Assembly: GCF_003286125.1 (NCBI RefSeq)
Contig: NZ_QMED01000019.1
Span: 44,092-108,091, forward strand
DNA from: Algibacillus agarilyticus
GTDB lineage: Bacteria; Pseudomonadota; Gammaproteobacteria; Enterobacterales; Alteromonadaceae
DNA length: 64,000 bases
Direction of reading: 5' to 3'
Positions 1-8,613 of this stretch are shown in pieces. Position 1 is the stretch's first letter; each line of letters starts with the position of its first letter. Made by a program: the position numbers and the translations under genes. Under the pieces are notes generated by a model. That model worked only from the letters and a program-made list of their open reading frames with translations, made no database searches and was not told where the DNA came from.

Positions 1-1
1 A

Positions 2-490
2 GTATTAATAGATTGGCTTCAATATAAAAATGACTATAAGTCAGCTATATTTTACAGCCAAATAGTAGTTGATAAGTTGCAACCCAATAACCACAACCAA
101 GCCAGTTTGTATTATCGCCATGCATACAACTTATTCAAACTAAATAAAATAGATGAAGCCTGGCATTACCATGCACTCATGAATAAACAATTAAAATTAG
201 AGAACACCCCGTTTTACAAAGGGTTTAGCATGCAACTTGAAGGAGAATTATGGCTACAAAGTAATGAAAAAAACCTGGCTAAACAAGCCTTTAACCGCGC
301 GTTAAACCAATTTGAAAGCATCTCATTTTCGGTAGGAATGACCAGCGCTCACTGCTTACTTTCAACCGTAGAAAACAAGCTAGGTAATAAACAAAATAGC
401 GAACAGCACCTTGAATTAGCCCGAGCCGTAGTCAAAAAATATCAAATTGAAAATTTGCTCGCCCCCTTTAGAATCGAACTAACACTCTAA
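2..490 (+). CDS. TPR-like helical repeat protein, C-terminal part (5-prime truncated by window edge)
   Basis: The frame is open without a stop from base 2, so the gene starts before the window and only about 162 C-terminal residues are visible. A TTG at 77 is an internal in-frame codon, not a convincing start, as it has no ribosome binding site. The sequence is made of amphipathic helix pairs with the spacing of tetratricopeptide repeats (for example ASLYYRHAYNLFKLNKIDEA, then AKQAFNRALNQFESI about 60 residues later). There are no catalytic motifs. Such C-terminal TPR arrays often belong to sensory or regulatory proteins, but the effector part is missing, so no function can be given. It lies 106 bases upstream of the agarase gene in the same direction; a shared role is possible but not shown. 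Confidence 0.6.
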   Translation, partial: VLIDWLQYKNDYKSAIFYSQIVVDKLQPNNHNQASLYYRHAYNLFKLNKIDEAWHYHALMNKQLKLENTPFYKGFSMQLEGELWLQSNEKNLAKQAFNRALNQFESISFSVGMTSAHCLLSTVENKLGNKQNSEQHLELARAVVKKYQIENLLAPFRIELTL

Positions 491-568
491 ATTATAGTTT
501 TTTATAGAAAGTTTAATTACCTATCTCACTGTTAACGGTTTATGTTTCAGATGAATTTACCCTCATCT

Positions 569-580
569 ATACCCAAGTGA
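569..580 (+). repeat. copy of dispersed ATACCCAAGTGA motif
   Basis: ATACCCAAGTGA sits 16 bases before the agarase start. Related copies lie near 7095, 19493, 21118, 46511 and 56222, often as the arm of a hairpin. Here only one arm is present, directly before the AGGAA ribosome binding site at 585-589. Confidence 0.45.
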
Positions 581-596
581 CAGATAGGAATCAATA

Positions 597-2963
597 ATGA
601 ACAAAATACTCATAACAACACTAACGACATTAATCACCGCAACCTTAAGTAGTTGCGGCACGGTTAATGAACCAAAGCTGCAAAATACCCTGTCAGCGCA
701 AGCACAAAATAGTATGCAAGACATCATGCTTTACGATTTTGAAAACGGCCAAATACCGACTGAAATACACACACGAAATGCCAGTAAAGCCTTAACACAA
801 AAAGATAATGCCATCAGTGGTAATCATTCATTAAACATAAAACTATCAACACAAGCTCATAATCAAGCAGCCCTTATTTTAAGGCCCGAAACACCTTACG
901 ATTGGAGCGCCAACCACGATTTTAATCTAGCTTTTGATTTAAGCAATTCAGGCGTTGAATCCGTACAACTCGATTTAACCATGACCGATAAAAGCGGCGG
1001 TTATTACACACGCGGTTTTGTTGTACCCGTGGGCAAAACAACCACCCACTATGCAAAAATGGATGGTCACGATCAAAAAGATCCCGCGTGGGCAACCAAG
1101 ACCGAATTCAACTTTGAGTCAGGTTTTCGTTCAAACCCCGTTACTTGGCAATCAAACGACAAACAAGCCTACTCGTTTTGGGGGAATAAACGTCTCGATT
1201 TAACCGGCATTACCTCGATCTCATTTGTCGCGACCGGGCTATTAAGCGATCGCCAATTTACGATCGACAATATTCGATTACGCAAAAACCCCGAAATGGA
1301 TAAAGATTTTTTAGTGGGATTAATCGATCAATTTGGCCAAAATGCTAAAGTCGATTACCCCGGAAAAATACATTCAATCGAAGAACTTAAAACGGTTACC
1401 GCACAAGAACTCGCGTCATTAAATGGTCAAGCGCTACCGGATCGCTCAAAATATCATGGTTGGAAAGCAGGTCCAAAACTCGAAGCTACAGGCTACTTTA
1501 GAACTCAAAAACATGAGGGTAAATGGTGGTTAGTCGATCCAGAAGGTTATTTATACTTCTCAAGTGGGATTGATATTATTCGACTATCTAATTCATCAAC
1601 GTTAACAGGTTACGATTTCGATCAAAGCTATATCGCTAAACGAACCGCCGACATGACCGTAGCAGAAGATGACCAACCGCTAAACGGCGTCAATGCCGAA
1701 GCCCTACCCTCACGTTTTGTAGCAAACCAAACTCGCCAATCCGTCTTTAACTGGTTACCCAAATATGATGATCCATTGGGCAATCATTTTGGCTACCGCA
1801 GAGAAACTCAAAGTGGACCACTCAAACACGGTGAAACCTTTAGTTTTTACAGCGCTAATTTAGAACGTCGTTATGGTGAAACCTATCCTGAATCGTATCT
1901 TGATACCTGGCGCGAAGTCACCACACGTCGCATGTTAGATTGGGGTTATACCTCACTCGGTAACTGGTCTGAACAAGCTTATTACGGTAACAATAAAATA
2001 CCGTTTGTGGCTTTTGCCGACATCATAGGCGACTTTGGTACATTAAGCAGTGGGTTTGATTTTTGGCACGGTGTGCCCGATGCATACGATCCTAAATTTT
2101 ATAAACGCGCGATTGCTGCCGCCGAGCATGTAGCCGCCCAAATAAATGCGACCCCTTGGTGTATGGGCGTATTTATGGACAACGAACAAAGCTTTGGCCG
2201 CAAAGAAAGCGCTGAATCACGTTATGGTATTGTATTAAACACCCTGCAACAAAACGGCGAAACGGTGCATGCAAAAGCGGCCTTTACCAAAACATTAAAG
2301 AAAAAATATAAAACGATTGCCGCGCTTAACACCGCCTGGAACAAAAAAATTGCCTCTTGGCATGCCTTTAATCAAGGCATTGATGCCAGCTTTAACACCG
2401 CGGCACAAAAAGCCGATTATTCAGCCCTACTATACCAATATGGTGTGCAATACTTCAGCACCGTCAACAAAGCTTTAAAATCAGTTTTGCCTAATCATTT
2501 ATATTTAGGTTCACGTATGCCAGTTTGGGGCATGCCAAAAGAGATAATCAAAGCAGCCGCCGAGAACAGCGATATAATCACCTACAATTTATATGAAGAA
2601 GGCCTAGTACCCAGTGAATGGACATTCTTAGCCGAAATAGACAAGCCTAGTTTAATTGGTGAGTTTAGTTTTGGTGCTGATGATGCCGGCCACGTACACC
2701 CTGGTATTGTTATATCTGCCGATCAAAAAGATCGCGCCACACAAATGAAAAAATACATGGAATCGATAATAGACAACCCCTACTTTGTCGGCGTTCATAT
2801 GTTTCAATATGCCGATGGCCCCATAGCCGGACGTGCTTACGATGGTGAAAATTATAATACCGGAATTGTAAGAGTAACCGACGTGCCCTACGAGCACATG
2901 GTCGAAGCAGCAAAAGATGTACATAGCGATTTATATCCTCGCCGCTATGCGCTAGAGAAGTAA
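597..2963 (+). CDS. GH50 family beta-agarase, lipoprotein
   Basis: This is a 788-residue secreted agarase of glycoside hydrolase family 50, expected to cut beta-1,4 links of agarose and release neoagaro-oligosaccharides. A signal peptide ends in the lipobox LSSC (Cys about residue 20), so it is probably anchored to the outer membrane. Residues about 45-230 form a beta-sandwich, carbohydrate-binding-like region. The catalytic TIM barrel follows from about residue 280, beginning with GWKAGPKLEATGYFRT and GKWWLVDPEGYLYFSSG, both typical of GH50. The acid/base is the Glu of FMDNEQSFG (about residue 530) and the nucleophile the Glu of LIGEFSFGA (about residue 689). AGGAA at 585-589 supports the ATG at 597. 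No other agar-pathway gene lies in the window, so its partners must be elsewhere. The family call is strong; endo versus exo mode is not readable. Confidence 0.92.
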   Translation: MNKILITTLTTLITATLSSCGTVNEPKLQNTLSAQAQNSMQDIMLYDFENGQIPTEIHTRNASKALTQKDNAISGNHSLNIKLSTQAHNQAALILRPETPYDWSANHDFNLAFDLSNSGVESVQLDLTMTDKSGGYYTRGFVVPVGKTTTHYAKMDGHDQKDPAWATKTEFNFESGFRSNPVTWQSNDKQAYSFWGNKRLDLTGITSISFVATGLLSDRQFTIDNIRLRKNPEMDKDFLVGLIDQFGQNAKVDYPGKIHSIEELKTVTAQELASLNGQALPDRSKYHGWKAGPKLEATGYFRTQKHEGKWWLVDPEGYLYFSSGIDIIRLSNSSTLTGYDFDQSYIAKRTADMTVAEDDQPLNGVNAEALPSRFVANQTRQSVFNWLPKYDDPLGNHFGYRRETQSGPLKHGETFSFYSANLERRYGETYPESYLDTWREVTTRRMLDWGYTSLGNWSEQAYYGNNKIPFVAFADIIGDFGTLSSGFDFWHGVPDAYDPKFYKRAIAAAEHVAAQINATPWCMGVFMDNEQSFGRKESAESRYGIVLNTLQQNGETVHAKAAFTKTLKKKYKTIAALNTAWNKKIASWHAFNQGIDASFNTAAQKADYSALLYQYGVQYFSTVNKALKSVLPNHLYLGSRMPVWGMPKEIIKAAAENSDIITYNLYEEGLVPSEWTFLAEIDKPSLIGEFSFGADDAGHVHPGIVISADQKDRATQMKKYMESIIDNPYFVGVHMFQYADGPIAGRAYDGENYNTGIVRVTDVPYEHMVEAAKDVHSDLYPRRYALEK

Positions 2964-2974
2964 TAAGTTCCTCG

Positions 2975-3006
2975 CCTTTTTACGCGATTAAATTGTCGTA
3001 AAAAGG
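2975..3006 (+). terminator. hairpin after the agarase gene
   Basis: CCTTTTTACG and CGTAAAAAGG form a perfect 10-bp stem around a 12-base loop, 12 bases past the agarase stop. There is no clear T-run afterwards, so it may slow or end transcription, or only protect the 3-prime end. Confidence 0.45.
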
Positions 3007-3017
3007 CCACCAACCTT

Positions 3018-3044
3018 GCGGTTCGCAAGCTCACAGCACCCTAC
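3018..3044 (-). repeat. REP-like element, copy 1
   Basis: On the minus strand it starts GTAGGGTGC and continues TGTGAGCTTGCGAACCGC, giving an imperfect stem-loop after a GTAG head. That is the layout of REP sequences mobilised by RAYT transposases. It matches 8430-8456 at 26 of 27 bases. Confidence 0.55.
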
Positions 3045-3324
3045 AAATTTTGGTTATTCAAACCGAGTTGCAATTACCAACCGCCCCCGTAGGTTGTGCC
3101 ATGAGTGCAACGGATCGCAACACCTCCAAGTTACGGATTAAAACCTAATAATCATACAGCCACAAACGGTGCAATTCGCAGACTCACTGCTATCTATAAA
3201 GCTTAATGACGGATTAGGGCGAAAAGTTGACGTCTGAAGCTATTTTTATCTTCCCTTATTGCAACTAGAATATGCAGTAACTTGTCACCGAGTAATAAAA
3301 ATTCAATAAAAAAAGGAAATGATG

Positions 3325-3984
3325 ATGAAAAATATTGCAGTTATATTAGCGGGTTGTGGTTACCTTGATGGCGCTGAAATTAGAGAGTCTGTTTTAACCT
3401 TGTTAGCACTGGATACCGCAAGAGTTAACTATAAAATATTTGCGCTTGATAAAGATCAACACCATGTTGTCAATCATTTAAAAGGCGAAGAAGCAACAAG
3501 CTCTCCTCGCAATATATTAGAAGAATCAGCCAGAATTGCACGAGGCGATGTTGCAGCATTAACACAACTAGATGCAGAAAACTTTGATGCCTTGGTTATT
3601 CCAGGTGGGTTTGGTGTTGCTAAAAATATGTGTTCATTTGCATTTGAAGGCAGTGCCGCCACGGTTGATGAATTGGTTTTAAATAAAATAAAAGCATTTA
3701 ATGCGGCTAATAAACCGATTGGCGCTATTTGTATTTCGCCTGCATTGATTGCGTTAACTATTGGTGATATTGCACCAATCTTAACCATTGGTAACAACGC
3801 AGAGATCGCAAGTGAAGTTGAAAAGCTCGGTGCAAAACATGTTAATTGCGCGACAAGCGAATGCGTTGTTGATGATAAAAACAAAATCGTTACAACCCCA
3901 GCTTATATGGATGATAACGCTAAGCTGACCGATGTTTTTGCGGGCATAACAAAGTTAGTGCAAAACGTGGTTACATTAGCGTAA
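3325..3984 (+). CDS. elbB: ElbB-type glyoxalase (DJ-1/PfpI superfamily)
   Basis: This is a 219-residue cytoplasmic protein of the ElbB family (once called sigma cross-reacting protein 27A), linked to isoprenoid synthesis and with glyoxalase activity in E. coli. The fold is DJ-1/PfpI: an N-terminal ILAGCGYLDGAEI, then DALVIPGGFG at about residue 93, then the nucleophile-elbow Cys in AICISPALIAL at about residue 136. Length fits the family (E. coli 217). Three ATG codons stand in a row at 3319, 3322 and 3325. AGGA at 3314-3317 is best spaced (7 bases) for the third, which I chose. It appears to be a single-gene unit. Confidence 0.9.
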   Translation: MKNIAVILAGCGYLDGAEIRESVLTLLALDTARVNYKIFALDKDQHHVVNHLKGEEATSSPRNILEESARIARGDVAALTQLDAENFDALVIPGGFGVAKNMCSFAFEGSAATVDELVLNKIKAFNAANKPIGAICISPALIALTIGDIAPILTIGNNAEIASEVEKLGAKHVNCATSECVVDDKNKIVTTPAYMDDNAKLTDVFAGITKLVQNVVTLA

Positions 3985-4242
3985 TGGTTTCATACCCATA
4001 TATAAATCTCGCAGCCATTTATAATTAAATGGCTTTACATTCTATCGATTAACTTGATTTTTTCGCATTGGCTTAGTGGCATAAACACTAAAAATTCGCA
4101 TTCACCCCACTTTAATGTTTTTTCACATTAACTTTGATCTATTCGCTATTTTTGCCTTGTTTTATCACTTGTTGTTAGCTTTAATTACAGTTAATACCTA
4201 TAAAATTTAAGGTTAATTAAGTGGCCTCAGCTAAGGTGTAAT

Positions 4243-5424
4243 ATGGATATCACAAACTCAGGTTTTGACGTTTTTTTTAAAAAGAAATACTCAACCACAC
4301 AAGAAATCTCACAAGCTTATTTGCAACTCATTGTTAAAGCAGCCAATAGTGAAGTAGGCTATTTGCACATACTCGATCCTAAAAAAAACCAAATTGCGTT
4401 ACATGTTTGGGTACAACAATCGGTTCATGATCACATTGTTAATAATAACAACGATCATCCACTTAATAGCACCAAAATATGGGGCGATTGCCTAGAACAA
4501 AAAAAGTGGGTGATCCACGAAAACTCACAAGATGCAGAGATACACGCTAATTTTGTATCATCACAACTAGATTTAAAAAGGTATATTAGCTTTCCGATTA
4601 CGATTAATGGTCGCTTCGTCGCTGTTATTGGTGTTGGCAATGCTAAAAAGCCATACACCGATGAAAATGCCATAAAAATTCAAACATTGATCAACCACAC
4701 CGCACCAAAAGTTGAGTACAAAATAAATAAAATAAAATCACAAGCGAAAGAACTTAAACGGGCTTTTGACGAAAAGCCCAGTGAAGAAATATTACTGGAT
4801 ATGCTTGAGGCCATATCAAAAGCGTTAGAAATTTTAGATGCCTACACGTCATTTCATCAAGAGAGCGTATCATTTGTCGCTGAAAAAATAGCACAAGAAA
4901 TGAAACTACCACACGAACAAATCACCGGTTTAGTGATTGGCGCATTAGTACACGATATTGGTAAAATCACGATCCCACCACAAATACTTAATAAAGTGGG
5001 CAAATTGTGTAAACCCGAATACGATCTTCTCAAAATGCATGCCGAACACGGTGCCACTATTTTTAAAAATGTGTCTTCGCCTTGGCCATTAGTTGACATG
5101 ATTGGCCAGCATCATGAACGTATTGATGGCTCTGGTTACCCTAAAGGATTAACGGGCAACGATATCTGTATAGAAGCAAAAATCATTGCCGTTGCCGATA
5201 CCTTTGATGCTATGTCGGCCGACAGGCCTTATCGAAAATCGCCAGGCCCACATAAAGCCTGTGAAGAGCTAATGTCAAACCGTGGTATTAAGTATGACCC
5301 GTATGTGGTCGATGCTTTTGTTAGTTGTTACAGACAAGATGCGAGCTTTGAAGGCCGATATACACAGCCAAGTACCACCCCAAAAGCGTTCAAAAAGCCA
5401 AGGCATATTGTACATAGCCAGTAA
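4243..5424 (+). CDS. GAF and HD-GYP domain protein, likely c-di-GMP phosphodiesterase
   Basis: This is a 393-residue cytoplasmic signalling protein. A GAF sensor domain covers about residues 20-165 and includes the WGDCLEQKKWVIHEN region typical of GAF domains. An HD-GYP domain covers about 195-370. All metal and signature residues are present: HD in HDIGKITIPP (His 237), HAEHG, and HHERIDGSGYP (residues 290-300) with the intact GYP triplet, followed by AVADTFDAMSADRPYRK. The complete signature argues for active hydrolysis of cyclic di-GMP, controlled by a ligand of the GAF domain that cannot be told from sequence. It stands alone, convergent with the LysR gene 40 bases downstream. Confidence 0.88.
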   Translation: MDITNSGFDVFFKKKYSTTQEISQAYLQLIVKAANSEVGYLHILDPKKNQIALHVWVQQSVHDHIVNNNNDHPLNSTKIWGDCLEQKKWVIHENSQDAEIHANFVSSQLDLKRYISFPITINGRFVAVIGVGNAKKPYTDENAIKIQTLINHTAPKVEYKINKIKSQAKELKRAFDEKPSEEILLDMLEAISKALEILDAYTSFHQESVSFVAEKIAQEMKLPHEQITGLVIGALVHDIGKITIPPQILNKVGKLCKPEYDLLKMHAEHGATIFKNVSSPWPLVDMIGQHHERIDGSGYPKGLTGNDICIEAKIIAVADTFDAMSADRPYRKSPGPHKACEELMSNRGIKYDPYVVDAFVSCYRQDASFEGRYTQPSTTPKAFKKPRHIVHSQ

Positions 5425-5464
5425 CGACAATATAAATATGTTGAGCAGAAGGTAAACAATTTTT

Positions 5465-6355
5465 TTAGGCTTTTGCAAATTTATTGATCATAAACTCAAT
5501 AAAACAAGCGACTTTTCGGGGTACGTATTTACGATGCGGATACAATAAATACAAACCAAAGGTGAGAGATTGATAGCCTTTAAGCAGTTCAATTAATTCA
5601 CCGGTTTGCAAGGCATTTTGAACAACATGATTGGTGATTAACCCGATGCCACCATTCGCCTTAACCATATTCATGATAGCTTGTGGGCTATTAATAGCAA
5701 CTTTAGAGTGAATCAAAACAGATTCTGATTGACCATTAGGTGCAGTAAAGTGCCATTGTCGGCCCATCGTGAAATTACTATCAACAATGCAATGGTGCTG
5801 CCTTAAATCAGCCGGTGTTTTAGGCATACCGTGCTCAGCAATATATTGAGGTGTAGCGCAAAGCTTGAGCGGCACATCACATAGATGTCGTGCGATCATC
5901 GTTGAATCAGTCACCTTGCCCACTTTAATTCTTACATCGATCCCCTCTTCGAGCATATCAACTGCGCTATTAATTAGAAAAAGGTCGATATTTACGTCAG
6001 GGTAACGAGCGTTAAATAAAGGCAATAAAGGGGCTAATTGCAGTTCACCAAATGCGACAGGGGCACTCACTTTAAGCAAGCCCTTGGGGGTTTCTTGGTC
6101 ACCAACAACATCATCAACCATAGCGTGGTATTTTTCGAGCAGGCTTAAAGCATGATCATAGTAATGTGCTCCAGATTCAGTCAGTGATATTTTACGGGTT
6201 GTGCGGTTAAACAACCGCACATTAAGCTTGCCTTCTATCTCACCAATATATTTACTAACCAACGCTTTAGAGATATTTAAACGCTCGCTTGCAGCGGTAA
6301 AAGACCCCGTTTCAACCACCGCAACAACGGTTTTTAATCCATCTAATGTATCCAT
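5465..6355 (-). CDS. LysR family transcriptional regulator
   Basis: This is a 296-residue LysR regulator. The winged helix-turn-helix is at residues 3-60 (FTAASERLNISKALVSKYI, then LNVRLFNRTTRKISLTESG). The effector-binding domain runs from about residue 90 (GLLKVSAPVAFGELQLAPL), as in the CrgA/AaeR-like group. It is divergent from the glutathione transferase gene across a 124-base gap holding a perfect 12-bp inverted repeat, so it most likely controls both that gene and itself. The effector is unknown; aromatic or electrophilic compounds are common for such LysR-GST pairs. Confidence 0.88.
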   Translation of the reverse strand: MDTLDGLKTVVAVVETGSFTAASERLNISKALVSKYIGEIEGKLNVRLFNRTTRKISLTESGAHYYDHALSLLEKYHAMVDDVVGDQETPKGLLKVSAPVAFGELQLAPLLPLFNARYPDVNIDLFLINSAVDMLEEGIDVRIKVGKVTDSTMIARHLCDVPLKLCATPQYIAEHGMPKTPADLRQHHCIVDSNFTMGRQWHFTAPNGQSESVLIHSKVAINSPQAIMNMVKANGGIGLITNHVVQNALQTGELIELLKGYQSLTFGLYLLYPHRKYVPRKVACFIEFMINKFAKA

Positions 6356-6388
6356 TTAATTAACCCAAGCTGACATTGGCCACAATAT

Positions 6389-6435
6389 GTTGACAATAAT
6401 TCAATATTAACGCTATTTATCCCATTATTGTCAAC
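6389..6435. promoter_or_regulatory. divergent promoter region with perfect inverted repeat (probable LysR operator)
   Basis: GTTGACAATAAT at 6389-6400 is repeated inverted as ATTATTGTCAAC at 6424-6435, 12 of 12 bases, with 23 bases between. Each arm carries a consensus -35 hexamer TTGACA. On the plus strand TTGACA (6390-6395) is followed 18 bases later by TATTTA. On the minus strand TTGACA is followed 18 bases later by TTAATA. The two promoters face into the gap and overlap each other, so one bound regulator could act on both. Confidence 0.65.
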
Positions 6436-6479
6436 GCCTAAAATAAAAACTAACCACACTGGTATCAATAGGAATCATA

Positions 6480-7091
6480 ATGTCGACAATAAAATTATAC
6501 TCTTTTCCCGTTTCTGGTTATTCACACCGCGTTCGTGTTTTTACCGCTTTACTCGGCTTAGATATAAAGTTGATTAATGTAGATTTACGTAATGCTGAAC
6601 AAAAAACACCGGCTTTTTTAGCGAAAAATCCCGCAGGACAAGTTCCCGTAATAGAAGATGATGAAGTGACACTCGCTGACTCAAATGCGATTTTGCTCTA
6701 TTTAGCGCAAAAATATGATGCGTCTCGCCAGTGGTATCCTGAATCGATTATTCAGCAAGCGCATATACAACGCTTTTTAACCTTTGCCGCCCATAAAGTG
6801 GCTAACGGCCCTGCAACGGCCAGACTCATTAAATTGTTTGGTGCGCCGTTAGATTATGAGCTTGCGCTTAATGTAAGTAAAGATGCACTTACGCAGCTTG
6901 AGGCACATTTAAAAGACCGAAACTGGCTGGTTGGCGAACAAGCTACCATTGCCGATATAGCCAATTACACCTACGTGGCTCATGCCCCCGAAGGCGAAGT
7001 TGATTTATCACCCTACCCTCATGTTATTGCTTGGTTACAACGGTTTGAACAATTACCAGGCTTTGTGCCGATGCAAAAAATGCAGGCATAA
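6480..7091 (+). CDS. glutathione S-transferase family protein
   Basis: This is a 203-residue cytosolic glutathione transferase. The N-terminal thioredoxin-like domain (residues 1-80) shows LYSFPVSGYSHRVRVFTALLGL with the active Ser/Tyr region, the cis-Pro loop AGQVPVIEDD and the glutathione-contacting ADSNAILLYLA. The helical C-terminal domain carries WLVGEQATIADIA with the conserved N-capping Asp. AGGAA at 6471-6475 supports the ATG. It is divergent from a LysR regulator and probably induced by it. The substrate is unknown. Confidence 0.88.
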   Translation: MSTIKLYSFPVSGYSHRVRVFTALLGLDIKLINVDLRNAEQKTPAFLAKNPAGQVPVIEDDEVTLADSNAILLYLAQKYDASRQWYPESIIQQAHIQRFLTFAAHKVANGPATARLIKLFGAPLDYELALNVSKDALTQLEAHLKDRNWLVGEQATIADIANYTYVAHAPEGEVDLSPYPHVIAWLQRFEQLPGFVPMQKMQA

Positions 7092-7124
7092 AATATACTC
7101 AAGTCACTTCAATACGCTTGAGTA

Positions 7125-7253
7125 TATAGTCAAAGCGATCGGGTTTTAGGGGAAGCCGTCAAGCTTCGAGACCCCATGAGCATATGCTCTATTATGTGAT
7201 TGGGGCGAGTAAGCGCTGACAATGAACCATAAAACCTGAGCGAGAAGACTATA
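7125..7253 (+). mobile_element. MITE-like element, family A copy 1 (129 bp)
   Basis: The ends TATAGTC and GACTATA are inverted copies, with weaker pairing continuing for about 24 bases (up to GGTTTTA). Near-identical copies are at 27637-27849 and 61739-61867 (inverted). All three can be read as a TAGTC...GACTA element between TA dinucleotides, which fits TA target duplication of IS630/mariner-type transposases. It has no coding capacity. Confidence 0.75.
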
Positions 7254-7348
7254 TAAAGTGCTATAACATCACCTCACTATTACTTTATAGCGCTTTGCAA
7301 CCACCTGCACTAAGCTCTAATAAACACTAAAATAGTGAGGCTCTGTTA

Positions 7349-8227
7349 ATGGAAGCCAGTTTATTATCGCAAGTCGTCTTACCTTTCTCTCTATTTATTA
7401 TCATGTTAGGTATGGGGCTATCGTTACAAATTGCCGATTTTACAAGGGTAATGCTTTATCCAAAAGCCATGACAATAGGCGTTATCTGTCAATTGCTCAT
7501 GCTGCCTATCGTGGGCTATATCATTGTTACCTTGTTTGGTTTTACCACCGAACTGGCCGTCGGTATTATGTTACTTACTTTTTGCCCGGGTGGGGTTACA
7601 TCCAACATGTATTGCTTTTTAGCTAAAGGCGATACCGCTTTATCAATTAGTTTAACGGCATTAACCAGCTTGATCACCCCTTTCACCATTCCGATTTTAA
7701 CCATGTTAATGATGCAGCATTTCATGGATACCAGCCAAATAATGAGCATGCCGGTCACTAAAACCATTATGCAATTATTGGTAATCACTATTTTACCCGT
7801 GTCTATCGGTATGTTTTGGCGCTATAAAAAACCGACATTTGCTCAACAAGCGCAATACAAAATCAAGTTATTTTCGGTTGTCTTTTTATTTTTGATTATC
7901 GCGAGCATTATCGCAAAAGAGTGGGCTAATATGGCACATTATTTTGTGCAAACCGGTTTGGCAACTTTAATATTAAATAGCAGTACATTAGTGCTTGGCT
8001 TTATGATTGCCAAAGCCAGCCGATTGAACCAAGCGCAATCGATTAGCATAGCGATAGAAGTGGGGATCCAAAATGGCACACTTGCCTTATTGATTGCCAG
8101 CACATTACTCAATAACCTAGCGATGACAGTGCCAGCGATCACCTATAGCCTGATTATGTTTGCCACTGGCGGACTATTTTGCTGGTGGTGTGGACGCAAG
8201 TGTTGTGATCGCAAATTAACGGAGTAA
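7349..8227 (+). CDS. bile acid:sodium symporter (BASS) family transporter
   Basis: This is a 292-residue inner-membrane protein with about nine hydrophobic segments, beginning LPFSLFIIMLGMGLSL and including the family motifs FCPGGVTSNMYCFLAKGD (residues 75-92) and the EVGIQNGTLALLIA crossover helix near residue 238. Both motifs are hallmarks of BASS/SBF sodium-coupled carriers of organic anions. GAGG at 7336-7339 precedes the ATG. The substrate of bacterial members is usually unknown (bile acids are unlikely here; small organic acids are more plausible). A MITE separates it from the upstream GST gene, so it probably has its own promoter. Confidence 0.87.
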   Translation: MEASLLSQVVLPFSLFIIMLGMGLSLQIADFTRVMLYPKAMTIGVICQLLMLPIVGYIIVTLFGFTTELAVGIMLLTFCPGGVTSNMYCFLAKGDTALSISLTALTSLITPFTIPILTMLMMQHFMDTSQIMSMPVTKTIMQLLVITILPVSIGMFWRYKKPTFAQQAQYKIKLFSVVFLFLIIASIIAKEWANMAHYFVQTGLATLILNSSTLVLGFMIAKASRLNQAQSISIAIEVGIQNGTLALLIASTLLNNLAMTVPAITYSLIMFATGGLFCWWCGRKCCDRKLTE

Positions 8228-8613
8228 ATAGGCTTAAATTACCCTCTTAAATTCGCACCTATTAGCCGCACTGACAAGAATATATAGCGTTCAACTAAGC
8301 GACGGTGAAGAATGCAAACGCGACCAACCCCCTAGCTCAAATAGGACAATCATAGATATATAACCACGTTTTAATACTCAACCATAAAAAACGATTCACA
8401 AAACACGATTTCAATATATAAACAAGGGGGCGGTTCGCAAGCTCACGGCACCCTACGTAAAAAACGCCATGAAAAATGAATAGGTTGATAAACTTAATCG
8501 CAATAACATAAAAATAAGTCGCCGTTTATTGAGAAATTTCATCATAAATTCATTTTATTTAAGTGGTTTTTGTATCTATACTCTACGGAATAATATATTG
8601 ATGGAATAATAAA
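8228..8613. other. gene-free stretch with one REP-like copy
   Basis: This 386-base AT-rich gap holds one REP-like element (8430-8456). No gene, strong hairpin terminator or RNA gene was recognised. The promoter of the GNAT gene should lie in 8500-8600, but no single hexamer pair stands out. Confidence 0.4.
8430..8456 (-). repeat. REP-like element, copy 2
   Basis: It is the same 27-base element as 3018-3044 with one change (GCCGTG for GCTGTG). Read on the minus strand it has a GTAGGG head followed by an imperfect stem. Confidence 0.55.

Larger units (their letters stand above)
2964..3324. other. gene-free stretch with REP-like elements
   Basis: After the hairpin come two short GTAG-type repeats: 3018-3044 (minus strand, also at 8430-8456) and 3089-3124 (plus strand, a GTAGG followed by an imperfect stem). 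A third, more decayed relative lies around 3172-3200. Nothing coding was seen. The elbB ribosome binding site AGGA is at 3314-3317. Confidence 0.5.
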
